Assembly (NCBI GenBank): GCA_029876055.1
Contig: CM056878.1
Location: forward strand, 4,154,001 to 4,218,000
DNA from: Madurella fahalii
Taxonomy: Eukaryota; Ascomycota; Sordariomycetes; Sordariales
Reading direction: 5' to 3'
DNA: 64,000 nt
This document shows positions 34,596-47,217 of this stretch, piece after piece. The notes below the pieces were generated by a model. It ran no database searches and was not told the DNA's origin. It saw only the letters and a program-made list of their open reading frames with translations. How positions within the stretch are numbered: position 1 is the first letter of the stretch; every line of letters begins with the position of its first letter. Both the position numbers and the translations under genes were made by a program.

Positions 34596-37500
34596 GGGTT
34601 TCCGTCCCACAAATCACAAATGACTGCAAAACTGGGTGCGTGCGTGCGTGTGGAAGAATCTTGGAAGAGTACACGATGCAGTGCCTGGAAACGGCCGGGC
34701 AACCTTGACCAAAGGCCTCGAGAAGGTGAAACAATGATTTCATCGGCCAGTTGAGAGGGAAGCGAACGCGGCACAATTGTTGGTCGGACCCCTGCTTCTG
34801 GTCATGCGTTGCCGTGCCGCATCCCAGGAACCATCGTGGAAGACAATGGATGCTAGAAAGGGAAAATCTCTGCGCTCCAAGCCATTAATATAGAGTGGGT
34901 TTCAGATCGGTCTATAGGACCGGATCATGGTGTAAGAAGAAGTAAGGTTCTTGTGCAAGATATTGAATCTCTTTTCTCTCGGGCTGTTGAGGTACTACTC
35001 GAGAAACTTGACACCTCCCGGGTGCTCCGTGGTGGAGACCCGGTTCCGGTGAGCATCCGGCTTGCCTATCCCACTCCGGCACTAGCGAAATTCTCGGCCG
35101 ATAATCGACAGATCCTCGGATTTGACAGGGCTATTTTATTATGCTCGCTCTGCAACAGCCACATAGCCTGAGCTAGATATCGCGTTGCGCCGGTCAAAAT
35201 CCTGAGCGCTTTCGGAGGTCGCTTGTCAGGCTGCACGGCGCAATTAGTGCCATAAGCAGGCAGGCACCTTGATGTCTCAGATTGCCTGGCAAGCAGACAG
35301 CGCGATCACAACTCGGTCGCTTGCAGCGAGGAATTGCCATCTACCAAGTGCAAATTCCCAAGAAAAAACGATATCAGAGAGCGCGCGCAGATCATCCGGA
35401 CCTCTCGTGCTGCAAGGAATGTGTAACTGCCTGTCGCAGAGGGAAATTGCATGCCCGCCGAGGAGTGACGTCCGGACTCGGAAGGACGAGATTTTCGTTT
35501 GCTGACAATGGCGCTATCGTGCAGACGACCAGGGCGAGCAATCTTGTCCAGCAGATGCTCAACTCAGCGAGCGAGAGACGAGTTTCCTACCACCCCAGTC
35601 GTGGCCCCCGGGGAAAAAAAGCAGCTCTCCAAACAAGGTAACTAGCTAATCCACCCAACTCCCTTGCTCCTTCACCGGAGGCTTGTCTGAGACGTTAGCA
35701 TGCTCCATGGGGCTGGTTACACTAGAACCCCCTGGCAGAAACGCCCCGGTCGGCAAAAGACGCTAGCGACGCCAGTGGAGCCGCGCCAGGATGGCAGGAG
35801 CCACTGGCAACGGACTCTGGGCTCTGACAAGCGCTTGCCAGGAACAAATCAGCGTGCAAGGCAGGGTATGATGTTGAGATAGCTCTCCGGAGATAAGAGG
35901 AAAGAGGCTCAGCTTTGTCCTGGCTTAGTTTGTACACATACTTCCAACCAGGGTAACCAAGATTGCTGATTTGCGACCTGGAGTGTGATCGAGGAAGGCC
36001 AGGTGGAGGTCCCGAATGAGACTCACGTACGAAGTTGAACACCGGAACCGACGTCTTCCGCCTAAGTTTAGTTGACAACGCCCGGCCATTGACCGCCTCG
36101 TGCAACATCTAGTCATTTACCGGATCTCTAATATAGGCTGCACGGTCGGACATTGATCCAGTCAAAGAATCCGAGTGTCCTGAAGGTTGGCCCGACACCG
36201 GGTGATCCCCAAGATAAAAGAGCCGATGAACGGATGATAACGATGTGACGGATGCAGCTTGAGCGGGGAAATATCCGCGGGAACGTACACATCTTTTTCA
36301 GCATGGTGGCTGGATTTCCCCCATGCAGAGGTTACGGGGCCGAGATCTGGACCGGCAGTAAGCATGATCAGTCGGGCCAACCGCTGCCGGCCGTCGTGGT
36401 GTCCCGGGCGCGATCCCCGGGATCATGTTGCAGCGGCGAGAACACCGAATTTCGACATTTCAGGAGGGCAAGGTATCATTTATTCCATTTGGGCTGTGAT
36501 CTCCGGTTAGGTGATCCAATGCCTTTGAAGGGCTATCCCGCGCATTCCTCCAGGTACGACCAGGCCAAGCCCCGCTGGCCGAGACGACGAGGGGGAGGCG
36601 TGTTGGATGGCGATTCCTCTGGTCGCCTGCTGAGTGGTCAATGGCCCCTAGCAGGCCCGCTAAAAATATTTTCTTAGTGGCCCGCCGTATCGGGTTAGCC
36701 TAGCTGAAACATTTGGCCATCATGATCCTAAGAGACAGAATAAGAGCTATGGCATTCAAGGGTATCAGATAGCTCTGGTCTCTTTCGTCTCTTTTGCAAT
36801 TGATTCCGATACGGGCTCTTTTATCACATAAAATGGCGGATCAGCATAATACACTAAGAGCCTCTGGTCTCATGGCTGTCCAAAATACAGGTCTCACGGC
36901 GAGGTGCAACCGCGCCACAGCGCACCGACATGATGGATTGGGTCCTTCGTCATCGCCTCAGTGGGCGGCTTCCTTACTCATCAGGCTATCAGGGTGTGAA
37001 ACCAGTCGCCGGTACGACCCAGAACTTCTCCATAGCATGGGTCAAGTGATGTGTGCTTGGCAACTTTGCAAGACAATAGTCAAGGTCGGGTAGTTATCTT
37101 CAGCAGGCCGTCTAGAAACAGACCAGAAGCATTCCCGGCGGTGACACGCAGTGCCAATGCTCGAGGCCGGCGGGCGTGTACAAAAAGCCCATTTGTTGGG
37201 GCGCACTCTCAGTGGCTGTTATGCTGTAACGCATTTCGTAGACGTCATTGTTACCGCTCCTGCCAAGGGGGCAAGGTATTGACAGGGAAGGATGCAAGTG
37301 CCTGCAAGCATCGCAGTTTGGTCCAACTGACCTTGTCGGCTCAACCAAGGCGTGCTCATGCAGAACCGGCGGCCTGGACTCTTTTCATTGAAATGGCGCC
37401 AATTTGGGCCATCTTCCCGACCACGAGCAGCGCTGGACTGCTGGCCACATTCGCGAGAACTCGACCAGTCGTGGCAATCCAATCGGCTCCCCGATTATCG

Positions 37501-38808
37501 CTACAATAAATTATTAAAAATAAATGACGGGTACTGCACACATGCTGGTATGGGTAGGCGCTTCAGGAAGCCCGTGTGCGGGGGCTCGGCAATCGTGGTG
37601 CTTGCGGGAGGGGGATAACGAGTGGAATTGAGACAATAGAAGGACCTGATGAAAACGACAGGAATGCGAATTCAGCAAATGACTTAGGAATTGCCTGCCT
37701 TAGTAAACCTAAATTCTAAACGGCTCCGGTGTGCTGGATACTCGATAACGACAGAGTGCCTTGAGCAATTGGCGGCTTTGGAAGCTGCGTTCGTCACTCC
37801 TACTTCGTGTGTTGCAGCTGCCCGGACAATACCATGCTTTGACCGGCATCGGGTCTCGCGATTGTGATCGGGAGTTCGGACTCTGCAACTCGCTCGCACA
37901 GTGTACACAGTCTGAGGTCCAAGTACGCTCACCATGTACCAAGACAGGGGGGTGCCGACATCCGCTGTGGGCAGGAACCCGCATGTTGGTCATGGTGGGC
38001 TTGTCCGGCCCAGGCTCGCCATCGGGTCCCACTCCTGCCAAAAAAAAAAGAGAGAAACGGCCAGTGGGGCACCAAGGTGCAGGCTACCCTTGTCGCTTGG
38101 CACGCTTGGAGCGAGCACCTAATCCACTCCATCCACGCCTCCCTGAGGCCCCGTCCCACCGGTCACTTCTACCTCTTGATTCAACTCTTACTCCTTGCAC
38201 CATCGCCTCCTTCTTCTTCCCTTCCTTCCCTTCTCTCCCACAGTCCTCTTCGGATACACACCGAATTGCACTTGTAATTTGGTTTTATAGCAGCCATCTT
38301 TGCGCTCTCGTAGTGTCGAGAAGAAATTGCAGGGACGCTGCCGGCATCGACTCGTCCCCGCCACTACCGCCCACGGTACGAAAACCTGTACATACAAGGT
38401 ACGCCGGCAGACCCTCACCCCCCACCTAATTCTCGAATTCGTCTTCAAAACGAGCCCCATCCCGCTCCCACAATCCATCTACCCTGTTCCTCTCTTCCCG
38501 CAAACCCCTTGGGCCTGTGTTTCCTTTCGACGGACCTTCACGAGTCGTGAGCCTGTCTAGAAGCTGCCTGCTGACGAGAGGGCAGAGCCAAGGCCGAGGA
38601 CAACTGCGGAGCCCTGACGTCGACCTCCGACCACGCCGGCGCAGGAAGAAGTTGACAACGCCAATCACCGCAGATCCAAACTACCAAACGAGGCATCTAC
38701 ATCAACACGCTGCCCGAACTCTAAACTGAAGGCCGCTGGCCATCTTCAGGCCTAGCGTCATCGGGATATCAGCGGGTGCTCTTATCGCGTCCGCACTTCC
38801 AGCCATCG

Positions 38809-39040
38809 GTAAGCAGGTGTTGGTCGAGACTGAGAAACATAGGGCTTGCAATCGTTGGACACAACAAGCAAGACCCGCAGAAATTTTTGCACCTTTCCTA
38901 ATGGACTTGGGCATCCTTGTCTCGTTTCGCCTCCTTTCTTTCTCGTCCCCGCGCCCACACGTCCACCCCGTCCCAACCCCACCTTTGGCTTAGAATTGTC
39001 TTCTTTCGAACGAGCGGGAGCTGACTTTGTTTCCCTGTAG
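38809..39040 (+). other. Candidate 5'-UTR intron of the PP1 regulatory-subunit gene
   Basis: A GTAAGC donor at 38809, a GCTGAC branch-like site near 39020 and a CTGTAG acceptor ending at 39040 define a 232-nt intron candidate about 160 bases upstream of the ATG at 39199. It sits in a CT-rich leader. Inference from splice signals only. Confidence 0.4.
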
Positions 39041-39198
39041 CGTCTTCAGACAACTCGTTCCTCGTCTCAGAGCGGGCGAAGTACAAACGTTGCCATCCAT
39101 GATCCGGCTTTGAGAAACACCAGCTTCGGTATCCCTCTCTCCTGCCGGGCTTTCAACTGGTGGAACACGGTTTGCTTGGGCAAGCAGTTCGCCGGAAA

Positions 39199-41767
39199 AT
39201 GCCATACACTCCTCCATCGCACAGGTCGCCGGCATCGTCGGTTCCTACATCGCCCGAAGGAAGCCGGAGGCCTTCGTTTCACCAACACAATGCTAGTTCG
39301 AGACCCGTCCTTCCCCGTTCCGCGTCTTACCTCAATAGGCATCGGCGGACGCCCTCGGCGGTAGTAGCCGCTCAGCGTAGCAGGAATGAACCATCGCCAG
39401 AGGCGACATCGGAGGATCTGAAAGGCATGGTGGCGGGCCACAGCGTACGGCAATCACCGCCTCCGGTCACTGGCGACCGTGCGATGCCGACCGGTGCCAT
39501 AATATCTCCGCCCGACTCTGCGAGCGATGATGATGACATGCCCGAGGTTCGCGGCGAAACTCGTGGCCGGCAGATCGAGAACCTTAGGGAGCTACACGTT
39601 GCCATCAGCCAAATTCCCCAACAGAGACCCCGCTTACCGAACAAAGGTGATGCAGGCCGTGAAGCAGCACCGGATGCTGGAGACCTGCTTGTCCTCCAGA
39701 CGCAGGCCGAAAGTATCCATCACAGCCTTAGCACAGGTTCGCTTGACGAACTCGCCGCAGGAGGCCATCGCCGGTTCACTCACACGAGGTCGGCCACGGA
39801 GCCGCATATCTCTATTTCCAGGTCCACCAGCAGCTCGGCAACTGGCTCTGATGAGGAGACCGATGAAGAGCGGAGGTACAAGCCGCAGATGGTTCGGAAG
39901 AAGTCTGGCGAGCTGGTTCGACCCGCTCTTCGTGCTCCGTCTTCGCTACGGAGGCGGCCTTCGAGTATGCCCGGCACACCTACCTATTCCAAGGCGGTAC
40001 ATTTCGACTCGCAGATCGAGGAAGTCAGGCATTTCCTACAGCTGGATAAGCCTCTCGCCGTCAGTGCGGGCTCGTCCCCTGTCGAGAACTATGACAGCGA
40101 GACCGAGTACCCGTTCTCGGGAGACGAAAGGACAGCCATGAAGCCTTTTCCCTTTGAGTGGGAACTCATCATGCCCAACTTCCCTCTCGAGACGCCGGTG
40201 CGGAAAGCACAGCCAGTGCGATTGGAGAGGATATGGCTGTCGGCGGATCAAAAGTGTCTGATTGGATCGGTTGCCGTGGCCAATCTTGCATTCCAGAAAC
40301 ACGTGTCGTGCCGGTTCACGCTTGACTACTGGAAGACCACATCTGAGGTAGTCGCCGAGTACGTTTGCGAAATCCGGCCCGTCGACACTCCTCATGGACA
40401 AGACAGGTTTAACTTCACCATCAAACTGTCAGACCTAGCCAACCTCGAGTCCAAGACGCTGTACTTCTGCATCCGGTACGATGTGAATGGGCAGGAGCAC
40501 TGGGATAATAATGGCGGCACCAACTTCCAGGTTGACTTCAAGAAGAAGATGATCCCGCAAAACGGCAAAAAGGGTGCTTCCAACTCCCGTCCCGGGTTAC
40601 CCAGGGCAAAGAGCAATCGCCGCCCTGGCCAAGCCCCGAGAACCAAGCAGACGAGTGCTACTTCCGACGCGTTTGGCGAGAGTCCAAGATTGGATTTTGG
40701 CCAGTCGATCCATGAGTACCTCGGAGAGTCTGGTCCGACAGGCGTCAGGCTGAAGGGTGTCAAGAGTTCCAGTAGTCTACCCAGTGACAATCTGTCAAAG
40801 CGCCTTTCGGCGCCCAGCGGTCAATTTGCCAACCGCTACGACATTAGTGCGTCTATTAACGCCGCCATCCAGACCGCCAGAGATGGCCTCTACATGAAAC
40901 CGTCAAAAAAGTCCAGTACGACGGTCCCGCCTAATGCCAAACCCGCAGACAAACCCGCCCCATCCACTGCCTTGACCAAGCATGAGCCCTTGGCGACCGG
41001 GGAAAATGCTGAACAGCTCTCCGCCGCAAAGAGCGATGCAGTCGCCGCCGTGGACAGGGCGCCGGTAACGGCGGGCCCAAAGATCAGGCCCGCCGCAGAC
41101 TCGCCAACCTCGAGCATCTCAACTGCCTCTTATGAGGAAATAGTGAGTAAATGGTGCTTTGTATGTGTCCCTAGATCAGATCTTCTCTTACAGGAGGTAC
41201 AGCCGAGGATCCAACGTGTCGCAAGCGTCACTGGGGTCAGTACATGACGTACCAAGCTAACTTTTCCTACCTCAGTTTGGCTCCAAGCCGTCGAGCGTTC
41301 AGGACGTTCAACACCAGGGGCTTCCATCCAAAATCGGTCAATTCGTCGGCGCCGACAACGCATCCAGTAGCGCCAGCAGCAGCAACTCAGTGAGCTATGA
41401 AGGAAGCCCAGTCCAGATGGGCAATTATTACCACTCCCACAGTGGCACCCAGCATCATTCTCTACACCCGAACGACCCAAATTCATATTTTCAACATTTA
41501 CCAGTCTTCAGGGCCATGGGGGCCTCACCCGTAGAGTCGTCCCTCGACCATTTCTCGCCGCAGCGGACCGGAATTCCCATGACCGGGCAGTCTCAGAGCC
41601 CGGGCTCCGGCCAGGCTGTCGGTCATTCATCTTCGCCGCACTCCCTAGCTGGGAACTTCGCCCAATTAGCCGGTACGTCGCCGAACGAGTATCCATACCA
41701 GCACATTCTCGATCGTTTCCCGTTTTCTAGCACGGAGACTTATGCTTCGGCAGCGATTAGGGGTTGA
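39199..41767 (+). CDS. Protein phosphatase 1 regulatory (glycogen-targeting) subunit with CBM21 domain
   Basis: Gac1/Pig2-type subunit that binds PP1 and glycogen, bringing the phosphatase to glycogen synthase. Exons 39199-41160 and 41276-41767 give 817 residues. The 115-nt intron has a GTATGT donor, a GCTAAC branch and a CTCAG acceptor, and joins KWCF to FGSKPSS in frame; the readthrough ORF that stops at 41247 is not the product. The PP1-docking motif KAVHFD (RVxF type) lies at 265-270. The CBM21 carbohydrate-binding domain covers about 320-450, with WELIMPNFP, the RLERIWLS strand, the YWKTTSEV turn and the EHWDNNGGTNFQV C-terminal signature. The flanks are Ser/Pro-rich and probably disordered and phosphorylated. 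I chose ATG 39199 (MPYTPPSHRSP) over an in-frame GTG 39 bases upstream. Confidence 0.93.
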
Positions 41768-44700
41768 GAATCACGGCAGGGGGGTTACCCCAACACGGTC
41801 ACATTGAATCGACCAAGAGGGCCACAGCATCAACCTGACGCCCACGCCCGACGCCCGTTAGGAAAGACGACGTCGCCTTAACCCAGCGTCGAGCGCAGGG
41901 GGGTATGTCCTGTCAGGGAGCGGGGGTTCGGGCTATGAGTAGCCACTCTCCTCTTTACGTCAGCAAGCGTTTCTGATCTGAGGCATCAGTTATAGCATCG
42001 TCCGGGTGGCCGAATGTTTATGGTGATACGGCCTGATTATTTACTTTTCGTTTCTTGTGGTACGATGGTATGAGAATAGCGGTGTAAAACAAGTCGTTTG
42101 GTCAGCCCCGTATTCCGGTTTCCTTTAGGCCAGGTTGCTTTTCTCACGTTCGGGGTCTGGTACATATATGGTTGGGACATGGCAAGGAAAAATGGCGTTT
42201 CGTTATGCATTGTCCGGTTTGCTTTTTGCTTTTCACTCTTCACGTCTGCTATTCTCTCACTTGGCCGGTTTTTACCGGCATGGTTTATGGCTTGGATGCG
42301 GGGCGTCGATGTGTCGCCCGTTGGGAATGGAGGCTATGCCAACGAGGACATTGATGAGGACGAGCTGGAAACGGTACGGTCTTGAGGTCCTTGGTGTCGG
42401 TGCCTTGCGGACTTGCATGCGGTCAGGCCCATTCTCCAGGGCGGACACCTCATAATTTGCGGGGGACATTGCCGACGGTGAATAACACCACCAGCAACGA
42501 TGTGCATCACAACACACCTCTGAGCACGAAGCGATATCCATCTGCATGGGCAACACTTAAACTAGTCAACAGTCCCGGCCTTACCATACATCATAGCCAT
42601 GGAAGACTGGACCCGTTCGAGGTGCCTATGGAAAGCTGGTTGATGGGACCGATTGAGGCGATGGGGTGGAAGGCGGCTGAGGAAGGGGGCGCGGTTCGTC
42701 TCGTGATTGCAGCATCAGCAAGTGCACTAGCGAAGTAACTGCTATCAGACAGACCATCACTGCTGTTCATTCGCGGGATTTGCGAGGCGTTTAGGGGTCT
42801 GTAGCACGCAATTCGAGAGACAAATGGGCAATAGGGAGAATGATTTTGAGCAAGAGTGTGACTGCAGTTGCAAGAATGATGTACTGTTTTCGCTGACATA
42901 TTCAATTAGTGACTCAGCTACGCAGTGTTTGACTCAACCTGCAATCTGCATAATGAGAGTGAGGGAGCCCGGTGATGATAGCCGAACAACTAGAATTCTT
43001 TGCGCTCTCTGGAATTGTCGCCGGAAAATTGGGAGTAAATCGACCTTCTCATCCCCTCTCTCGCACGAGAGCTCTTGCGTGTTGCTATCCACCGCTGCTG
43101 ATAATGCAATAGCAAAGCTCAAGGCTTTGGCATACCCGATACACTGGTAATCATGCCCAAGGGCGGCCATCATCGGGTCTCACGGGAGCAAAATACGGAT
43201 GGTTTTTGTAGGTTCATGGTAATTACTCGAAGCCCTCCTGTCGTTGAGGCGTGGAATTCGTATCTTAATAAATTACTAAACTACGTGAATTAATGTATTT
43301 TCCACTTATTCTACGAGGTGACACACTGACGCATTGAACTCTCACACGATCATCATACTTAGCATGTTCTCCTCGCGGTATCCGGGGGATGAATCGACTG
43401 GGTGCGCGAACAGAAGTCTCCTGCTGGCACAGCTTCAATTCATATTCTGTGATCATCGATTCCCTGCCGCTTTCCTTTGATCCTAAAGGGTTGAGCGGGG
43501 CCTTGGCGGCTCCAGGACCAGAAGTGATCGTCGAGCGAGCCTGGCCAGGCCGTCTTGGCATGCAGCCCTAACGGCTTCTGTTCCGGCTCATGGCTACATC
43601 GACGGTCAAGGGGAGATGGAGATGTACATAACTGCGTGATCAACACTGCCCTGAAACGGTTGATAGCAAATGTAGAGTTGATGAGAAACGACATGCATAC
43701 CCCAGCCGGTGCCATTCCCCCAGTGGTCTCATTGGCAACATTCTTGACTATCACGCTGGCAGATTCCGCCCGGTGTGGCCCTGATCCTTGAAGAATGGGT
43801 GTGACAAACCTTAGGGTAGCAAACACGTCTGCACTCCGGCAAGCATCCTATGCGCAGCCAGAAAATTCTTGGGTGCAAGATATACGCAGCCGCTTTATGG
43901 CTTCGATCTCTCGTCAGAATCCCTGGAATTCAGTAGCGTAGTTGCTACTGCTTGCAGTCATGGTCGGCCTTAATGCACGGATAAAACCCGCCGGTAACCT
44001 CCAATAAGGGCCAAGTCCGATGTCTCATGTAGCCAGTTCAAATTCCGGATATCTGGATTAACTCCCCCATTGTTGAGCCCTGCCGGTTTGCTGGAACCTT
44101 GGACATCCGGGACCATGGATTCGGTAAAAGAAAAGAGCTGAAATGTGGCGTTGCTATTCTGAGCTTAGGCAGATGGCGCTCTTTGTTGCAACTTGAGAGC
44201 TGCAGCTCACATGCACATCGTGAGTCGAACCGTAGTTACATATCCTCCTGGCTATCGACACTGTTGGCACCACAACTACGCTGTGCCGTCAGCCAATGGC
44301 ACATATATCGTAACTACGTTCCCCGCTAGTCAGCCGAAGCCACGCAGCTATGAAGGATGTGGGCTGTCGGCCGGGGAATGCCGCGCCCAACAAAAACGTC
44401 GAGAATCCCGCTATCGACCAACCCTAGAGCTCAGCCACCCCACTATCGCGCCAAGGGCTCTCTCAGCCGCTCACAAATGACCAGAACGTTCTCGCTGGGC
44501 TGGACCATTGCGCCCGCCCGCCTCTTTGAGTCATTAGGGGGGAACTGGCTGAGCGGGCTGGGGACGCCACAGGCCGAAAGCGGTTTGGGCAGCCAGCTGT
44601 CTAACCGAAGTATGGATCGGTGGCGGCGCCATGATCGGAGCGGTTGGCTATCGAGTGAGCGAGCAAAAAGGACCAGTGGCCCCAAGCCGTTCTATTTTTT

Positions 44701-44859
44701 TTTTTTTATTTTCTTTTTATTTTTCTTTTCCCCGTCTTGCTCGTTCTGCGACGATGCAAAACTGTCGGCGTTGATACTGTTGCTCTGCGCCGCTGTGTCA
44801 ACCAGAAGAACGCGAAAGAAGGACTCGTAGCCGTAGTTTGACAGAGCGACCACTGCATC
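41768..44859. other. Intergenic, 3.1 kb without recognisable gene
   Basis: Contains the 3' UTR of the PP1 subunit gene and, at the far end, the promoter of the Cys-rich membrane-protein gene. A minus-strand ORF (43440-43826) and several plus-strand ORFs have no recognisable family. A T-rich tract at about 44693-44733 precedes the next gene. Confidence 0.4.
44693..44733 (+). repeat. T-rich low-complexity tract
   Basis: About 40 bases of almost pure T with single A and C interruptions, some 130-170 bases upstream of the Cys-rich membrane-protein ATG. It could be a poly(dT) promoter element or simple slippage sequence. Confidence 0.6.
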
Positions 44860-46526
44860 ATGGCAGCAACGCCATTCAGGGCGGCCGCGGCTCCTTTGCA
44901 AACTGCGGCCCCGACCGTCATCATCCCGCCATTTCGGGGGCTGGGCCGTCGCTTTGACAACTCAACCATCACAACTCGCCCATCCAAATCGCAAGGACCA
45001 AACTGCTCTGTAAGCGCCGCCGTTGTTGCTCAAGTCATCACTTGACACCGACTGATCAATGTCCGGCGCAGAACTTCAACGGGTTCCAAACGTGCAGTTC
45101 GGGCGGAGACTACGGCAGCTGTCTCGCTAACAACGACACGGATTACTGCAACTGCAACAATGGCGTGCAATACTTGGACTGCGTCTCGGCTGCTCTCGCC
45201 ACATCGAGCTGCCAAGGCGCCGTGGCCGGTGTAGGTGGTAAGGAGCTTGAACATGCCTTGGACGGCGTCTGGCGGTTGGCTGACATAGAGCACCACAGAC
45301 TGGGAAGCTTACGAACGGAACTGGATCCAAGACTCGTGTCCGAGCACACCCCCAGCCGCAGTTATGACAGAGCTGCCACAACCGTAAGTAATAGTGTCGT
45401 GGAGAAGACACTCGAGTTTATATGGAAAGGAGATTGTGCTGACACATCCCAGGTCCACCGTCGAGCTAGATTTTGAGTGAGCGACCATTCAAGGAGCGGC
45501 CCGGTTAGGCTTGACTAACTTTCGGAACAGACCTGTCAGTACCGTCACCCCGTCAGGACCCATTACCAAGGCTCCTCCTCCGCTTGTGGCACCCTCCTTT
45601 AGTGATGGAGGGGAGCTCTTGACGGCAGACTGCAAATCGACCTCGTACACTCTGGTAGACGGCGGGGACATGGTGTATTATGTCGCCTTCATTGGATGCA
45701 ACGCAGACAGGCCCCAGTGTTGCCCCTGGGACGTTTCGATCGAGACACTGCCGTCAGAGTCTGACGGGAAAGGGAACCGTGTAGCTGCGGAGCCGGGCCA
45801 GTTCCCTATTCCTGCCGATGCTGCAAAGGGGAATCTCGCACGGTGCCCGCGGGACTACTATTCCGTATCTGGACAGTGCTGTCCAAAGTATGTCAATCTA
45901 TGCGCTGGTGGTGCTTCGGACCGTGACGGCTGACAATACCCAGTGGCTACTACAAGTTCACCCGCCGGGTGGCATACCAGACGCCCTGCTTCAGCTCTCT
46001 TGCCGAGAAGGCGACGCCGCCGGCCATCACCGCCGGACTAGCCGCCAACCCAACAGATTCCTCCCTTCCCACCTCGGCCGTCGTCAACGTGGCCTGGGCC
46101 ATGGGCTACAACACCACGGGCGACCCATCTCCCCCTCTCTCCCAGGGGGCAACCATCGGGATCGGGGTCGGCGCTGGAATTCTTGGCATCTCACTCGGCG
46201 TCCTCGCCGCCTTCTTCATCATGCGCTGGCGGAGGAACAAGAAGAGTGCGGTGGCAGCAGAGCGGCTGCAACAGACGGTGCAATTAGAGCCGCACCAAGG
46301 GATGACGTACCACCACGGCTATCACGCGCCCCTAGGGAGCCCCCCCTTACCGAGTAGCAACCTTGGGCCTCCCGCGCCGACCAAGTACGCTCACACCGTT
46401 TCGACAAATAGCGGTGGTGATGGTGTCGGAGGGGACTGGAATGGGGGATATGGGTATCCGCATCCGTCATATCCGCACCAACCGCAGCAGATGGCTGGTT
46501 ACGAAGGATACTCGCACCGGACGTAA
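44860..46526 (+). CDS. Cys-rich single-pass membrane protein, unknown function
   Basis: Six predicted exons: 44860-45009, 45072-45230, 45289-45383, 45453-45476, 45531-45887 and 45944-46526, total 455 residues. All five introns (54-69 nt) have GT/AG ends and keep frame; exon 4 is only 24 nt. The ectodomain has two Cys-rich patches: the first contains CSSGGDYGSC and YCNCNNG, the second contains ADRPQCCPW and YYSVSGQCCPNGYY. A Ser/Thr/Pro linker separates it from one transmembrane helix (about 46150-46220, GIGVGAGILGISLGVLAAFFIM) followed by RWRRNKK. The cytosolic tail is Gly/Pro/His/Tyr-rich. This suggests a type I surface protein, possibly sensor- or adhesin-like, but I recognise no named family. 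No signal peptide is evident at the chosen ATG, so an upstream exon may be missing. Confidence 0.72.
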
Positions 46527-47217
46527 TTTGGGTCCATTTTATTAATCGGCTTGTCAGCATTGAGTTCTTGGTGTTGTTTCGGCGTTCAGGGCTGGTGACG
46601 AGTGGCATAGGCGGCGCAAACCCATGTGATAAACGACGGCGGCATTGGAATAAGGCACTTTCGCTACTTACTAGATTACACCTGCAACCCGCAGATTTCT
46701 GTACCGGTTCTTCTGCATCAACTTGACGGACTGATCCTTGCTCTAATCGCTTGCCTGCTGGCGGCCACCATCGTGCAGCCCGACTTGCCTGAAGCCCACA
46801 GCCTACCGTAAATGCAGCCCACCGCTCCCCTTAGCAAATACATACTCGCGAATTACAACCCTGATGCTCCAACCCATACCTCTCCACCTTATCCATGGGG
46901 AACCCCATTACCGTTGCTTCCCAAGTTTTATCTCTTGGGGGCCGATCAACTCGTCCATTCCCGCCCTGTCTGTCATGACCAGAATGACCAGAATGCGCAG
47001 ATGAAACGGAGTCGGCAATGGCAGGCGCAGTAGAGGGGCCTCCCATCACAAAAGGAGGTCTACGTGTCTCTCCTTGCTGTGATGACCAGCTTGACGGAGG
47101 AGCAAAAGTAGAGCCGATGACGAGGCCGGTCGGCCGATCCTGGGAAGCGACGGATGTTCTCTGCAGTTCTGTGAGAGCGTGGAGAGCACCGGCAGCGGAA
47201 CCCTGGGGGCCGACGAC
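46527..47217. other. Intergenic spacer
   Basis: About 0.7 kb between the Cys-rich membrane-protein gene and the small minus-strand ORF; presumably both 3' UTRs. No gene-like ORF is seen. Confidence 0.4.

Larger units (their letters stand above)
23858..39198. other. Gene-poor region of 15.3 kb
   Basis: Both strands carry only short overlapping ORFs (most under 130 codons, the longest about 220), with no domain, motif, codon pattern or spliceable series that I recognise. Composition looks near-balanced and is not strongly AT-rich, so it is not an obvious recent RIP-inactivated transposon. I see no tRNA, no LTR pair and no telomere repeats. It includes a 9-nt minisatellite (28048-28083) and a two-copy 11-nt direct repeat (34573-34595). 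The last kilobase, about 38.0-39.2 kb, is pyrimidine-rich and is probably the promoter and 5' leader of the PP1 subunit gene. Confidence 0.5.

Noticed and set aside
37761..38429. 222-codon plus-strand ORF
   Set aside because: Lies in the pyrimidine-rich promoter/leader of the PP1 subunit gene; low-complexity Ser/Pro translation, no family.
42098..42385. 95-codon ORF with apparent transmembrane segments downstream of the PP1 subunit gene
   Set aside because: Hydrophobicity comes from T-rich DNA in the probable 3' UTR; two other frames are also open there.
43440..43826. 128-codon minus-strand ORF with a few hydrophobic blocks
   Set aside because: I compared it mentally with MFS permease segments and found no consistent motif order; no start context or introns support it.
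44357..44830. 157-codon ORF ending in a hydrophobic segment just before the Cys-rich protein gene
   Set aside because: It runs through a T-rich tract (poly-Phe) and overlaps no splice signal that joins it in frame to exon 1; kept only as a possible missing signal-peptide source in the findings.
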